The position numbers and the translations under genes were made by a program. From CF-72 sp051006215 (GTDB taxonomy: Bacteria; Chloroflexota; UBA6077; CF-72): a DNA stretch of 7,491 nt. The stretch is taken from assembly GCA_051006215.1 (NCBI GenBank), contig JBPCIO010000280.1, forward strand, positions 1 to 7,491, in the 5' to 3' direction. How positions within the stretch are numbered: position 1 is the stretch's first letter; every line of letters starts with the position of its first letter. A model generated the notes under the pieces. It was not told the origin of the DNA and did not search any database. It saw only the letters and a program-made list of their open reading frames with translations. Shown here in pieces: positions 5,445 through 7,491 of the stretch.

Positions 5445-6371
5445 TCAGGCCGCGTCTGATTTCGAATCATCGCGCTTCGGGGCGGCATCGCGCTGCTTTT
5501 CGGGTGCTTGTCGCGAGCGTTGAGCCCGAGGAGCCGCGCGCCCGGCGGTACCCATGCCTGTCGACGCGCGATCCAGAATAGAAAGCACCTTCTGTAAACG
5601 CGCCTCGTCCAGATTTCGCACCATGCGGCCGGCGTTGGCCAGCGCAATCTGACCCGTCTCCTCGGAGACGACTACGGCGATGGCATCGGAAACCTCCGTT
5701 ATCCCGATGGCTGCGCGGTGCCGTGTGCCAACGTGTTCGACGGTCGGCGATTGCGCCAGCGGCAACAACACCCCGGCGGCTACCACCCGCTCGCTGTGGA
5801 TAATGATCGCTCCGTCGTGAAGTGGCGAATTCGGCCAGAAAATGTTGAGCATCAGCTCAGTCGAAAGCACCGCGTCGATAGCGATGCCTTTTGAGGCAAA
5901 TTCACCGAGCGGCGTGGAGCGTTCGATAATCATCAACGCTCCAAAGCGGCGTTCAGCCAACTGCTGCGCGGCAGCCGCCAGCGTTTCTGCCAACCGAGAG
6001 TTTGACGAGGCGACGGTGGTGCGCGGGATCAGCGAGCCGGCCCGTCCGAGCTGCTCCAAAGCGCGCCGAATCTCCGGCTGGAACAGGACGGGTATGGCAA
6101 AGATGAGAGCCGGGATCGAGCTGCGCAGCAAGAATTGCAACATGGTCAGGTTGAAAACATTGCTGAGCACAAAGCCCAGGGTGAGCAAGATCAGAATGCC
6201 GCGGACCAGCGTCGCAGCCGAGGTACCAGCGATGAGGCTCAGCAGCCAGTACAACACGACGGCGACGATGGCGATGTCCAGGATGGCGCTCACGCCGAAC
6301 CGACCGGCAACCGAGCTCCACGTGCCTTGCAGCAGCACGAGCAGCCGCTCCGGCAGTGCTGCAAAGTCCAT
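5445..6371 (-). CDS. cdaA: membrane diadenylate cyclase CdaA (DAC/DisA_N domain)
   Basis: The enzyme condenses two ATP into cyclic di-AMP, a second messenger controlling potassium and osmolyte transport and cell-wall homeostasis in Gram-positive and related bacteria. Three membrane helices (about 28-48, 53-73 and 76-97) are followed by the cytoplasmic DAC domain. The signature residues are present: Q-P-E-I-R-R-A-L-E (98-106), N-S-P-L-H-D-G-A (181-188) with the catalytic DGA at 186-188, G-T-R-H-R-A-A (215-221) with RHR at 217-219, and S-E-E-T-G (236-240). So it should be active. The last roughly 42 residues (267-308) are an added Arg/Ala/Gln/Lys-rich tail, probably disordered and longer than in Firmicute CdaA. 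The ATG lies 6 bases after the argF stop, implying translational coupling. The next gene is the YbbR partner, as in Firmicutes, but glmM, the usual third gene, is absent; der follows instead. Confidence 0.96.
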   Translation of the reverse strand: MDFAALPERLLVLLQGTWSSVAGRFGVSAILDIAIVAVVLYWLLSLIAGTSAATLVRGILILLTLGFVLSNVFNLTMLQFLLRSSIPALIFAIPVLFQPEIRRALEQLGRAGSLIPRTTVASSNSRLAETLAAAAQQLAERRFGALMIIERSTPLGEFASKGIAIDAVLSTELMLNIFWPNSPLHDGAIIIHSERVVAAGVLLPLAQSPTVEHVGTRHRAAIGITEVSDAIAVVVSEETGQIALANAGRMVRNLDEARLQKVLSILDRASTGMGTAGRAAPRAQRSRQAPEKQRDAAPKRDDSKSDAA

Positions 6372-6377
6372 CGTGGA

Positions 6378-7382
6378 TCAGTCTCGTCCCAGGAGTCTCA
6401 GGAGCAGCGCCTTCTGGACATGCAGTCGATTCTCGGCCTGGTCGTAGACGACCGAAGCCGGCCCGTCCATCATGTCGTCGGTGATCTCTTGGTTCCGGTG
6501 GGCCGGTAGACAGTGCATCGCGACAGCGTCCGGTGCGGCATACGACATCAACTCCGCGTTGAGCTGATAGCGCCGGAAAATTGGCGCACGGATCTCGGCC
6601 TCGCTCTCCTGGCCCATGCTGTACCAGGAGTCCGTGTACACCGCATCGGCGCCATCGACGGCCTGTCGGGGTTCGCGGAAAAGCTCGATTGCCCCGCTCG
6701 CAGCCGTGGGTGCACCCGCTGCGCGTTCCAGGACGAGCGGGTCAGGCTCGTAACCGTCCGGGCAGGCGAAGCGCAGATCGATGCCCAGGCCGGGCGCGGC
6801 CAATGCCAGCGAGCTAGCGATGTTGTTACCGTCGCCAACGTACGCCAGGCGAAGTCCGGCAAGTGTGCCTCGGCGCTCGTAGAGGGTGAGCAAGTCGGCC
6901 AGGATCTGGCAGGGATGCTCGCGATCTGAAAGGGCGTTGATCACCGGCACCGTGGCATGGGTGGCTAGACCAACCACCTCAGAATGCAGGAAGACGCGGG
7001 CCACGATCACGTCGACATAGCGACTCAGGACCCGGGCGACGTCGGCGACGCCCTCTCGCTGACCGATCTGAATCTCGGCAGGCGAGAGATAGACGGCGTG
7101 GCCGCCAAGCTCGAGCATGGCTACTTCGAACGACACGCGCGTGCGGAGCGACGGCTTCTGGAAAACGAGCGCTGCAGTGCAGCCAGCCAAGGGGTTATCG
7201 GCGCTGGTAGCGGCGGGGAACAGCTTCAGTTCCAGCGCTCGATCGAGCAGCGCCTGGATAGCTTGGGGCGAGAGGTCCGCGACACTCAGATAGTGGCTCG
7301 GCGGAGCTCCGGCCGCGCGGACGGCTCGCAGCGACTGGGAAGAATGCGCGGGCTGCGCCGCGCGAGGCGCAACCGGCGACAC
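6378..7382 (-). CDS. argF: ornithine carbamoyltransferase, anabolic
   Basis: OTCase transfers the carbamoyl group from carbamoyl phosphate to ornithine, giving citrulline in arginine biosynthesis; it is a cytoplasmic trimer. The carbamoyl-phosphate site is K-P-S-L-R-T-R (76-82), the SLRTR variant of STRTR that I recall from Chloroflexota and Thermus enzymes. Further landmarks are H-P-C-Q (156-159), the ornithine-loop T-D-S-W-Y-S-M-G (250-257) and H-C-L-P-A-H-R (290-296) with the active Cys291. These separate it from aspartate, putrescine and acetylornithine carbamoyltransferases. At 334 aa it is slightly long because of about 30 Ala/Pro/Ser-rich residues ahead of the usual HYLSVADLS start. 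The GTG at 7382 is used because no other ATG, GTG or TTG lies in frame between it and Leu65, and none lies upstream before the stop near the window edge. It heads the run with cdaA, cdaR and der; the genes for other arginine steps are not in view. Confidence 0.96.
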   Translation of the reverse strand: MSPVAPRAAQPAHSSQSLRAVRAAGAPPSHYLSVADLSPQAIQALLDRALELKLFPAATSADNPLAGCTAALVFQKPSLRTRVSFEVAMLELGGHAVYLSPAEIQIGQREGVADVARVLSRYVDVIVARVFLHSEVVGLATHATVPVINALSDREHPCQILADLLTLYERRGTLAGLRLAYVGDGNNIASSLALAAPGLGIDLRFACPDGYEPDPLVLERAAGAPTAASGAIELFREPRQAVDGADAVYTDSWYSMGQESEAEIRAPIFRRYQLNAELMSYAAPDAVAMHCLPAHRNQEITDDMMDGPASVVYDQAENRLHVQKALLLRLLGRD

Positions 7383-7390
7383 GGAAAGGG

Positions 7391-7396
7391 AGTATA
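7391..7396 (-). promoter_or_regulatory. candidate -10 box (TATACT) of the argF-cdaA-cdaR-der run
   Basis: The minus strand reads TATACT followed by 8 bases and then the GTG start of argF. TATACT matches the -10 consensus TATAAT at five of six positions. Transcription would begin within about two bases of the start codon, so the message would be leaderless or nearly so, which fits the lack of a Shine-Dalgarno. No convincing TTGACA hexamer lies 16-19 bases upstream. The rest of the upstream region (7402-7491) is very GC-rich with no supported gene. Confidence 0.45.
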
Positions 7397-7491
7397 CACA
7401 TGGTTGTTCTTCTTCCGCGTGCCTGAGGTGTCTTAGCGGGCGGCCCGGACGGGGTGGGGACGCGCGTCGAGGCGGGTGCTGGGACGATCAG

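Noticed and set aside
7433..7491. Possible 3' end of an upstream minus-strand gene ending at a TAA (7435-7433)
   Set aside because: Only 18 complete codons are visible and they match no recognisable C-terminus, so it cannot be supported.
1..7491. CRISPR arrays, insertion sequences, toxin-antitoxin or phage genes
   Set aside because: No regularly spaced repeats, transposase or integrase motifs, or terminal inverted repeats were found on either strand.

Overview
The window is high-GC bacterial chromosome with compact, mostly minus-strand genes. It ends inside a gene at the left edge. The best lineage guess is Chloroflexota or a close Terrabacteria relative. The grounds are the ornithine carbamoyltransferase with SLRTR instead of STRTR, a DUF4388 (PATAN-type) protein carrying a C-P-x-L-G-x2-D-D cysteine module, a c-di-AMP cyclase/YbbR pair without glmM beside it, and genes with weak or absent Shine-Dalgarno sequences. 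This is an inference from remembered families, not a search result.

Right half (about 7400 down to 2805, minus strand): a tight four-gene run, argF - cdaA - cdaR - der, with gaps of 6, 26 and 7 bases, so probably one transcript. ArgF makes citrulline in arginine synthesis. CdaA is the membrane diadenylate cyclase that makes c-di-AMP. CdaR is its extracytoplasmic YbbR-domain partner. Der (EngA) is the double GTPase of 50S ribosome assembly. A TATACT -10-like box sits only 8 bases before the GTG start of argF, suggesting a leaderless or nearly leaderless transcript.

Middle (about 2830 to 1488): a small plus-strand gene for an N-terminally anchored, NTF2-like-looking protein runs head-on into der, overlapping it by 26 bases. 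Its start lies 35 bases from that of a divergent gene for a roughly nine-helix membrane protein. The shared gap contains a near-symmetric TAGTATC box that can serve as -10 in both directions.

Left part (1487 to 1, minus strand): a structured 177-base gap (a 15-base dyad, a second hairpin and short direct repeats), a 112-aa soluble protein weakly resembling the N-terminal part of DUF5667/anti-sigma-type proteins, an uncertain 87-aa cysteine-rich ORF, and the first 141 codons of a DUF4388 protein that runs off the left edge. No tRNA, rRNA, CRISPR array, insertion sequence or phage gene was seen. Nothing here forms a convincing new defence or mobile system. The points most worth checking are the argF-c-di-AMP-der operon, the altered G4 motif of Der, the shared divergent promoter and the DUF4388/cysteine-module protein.
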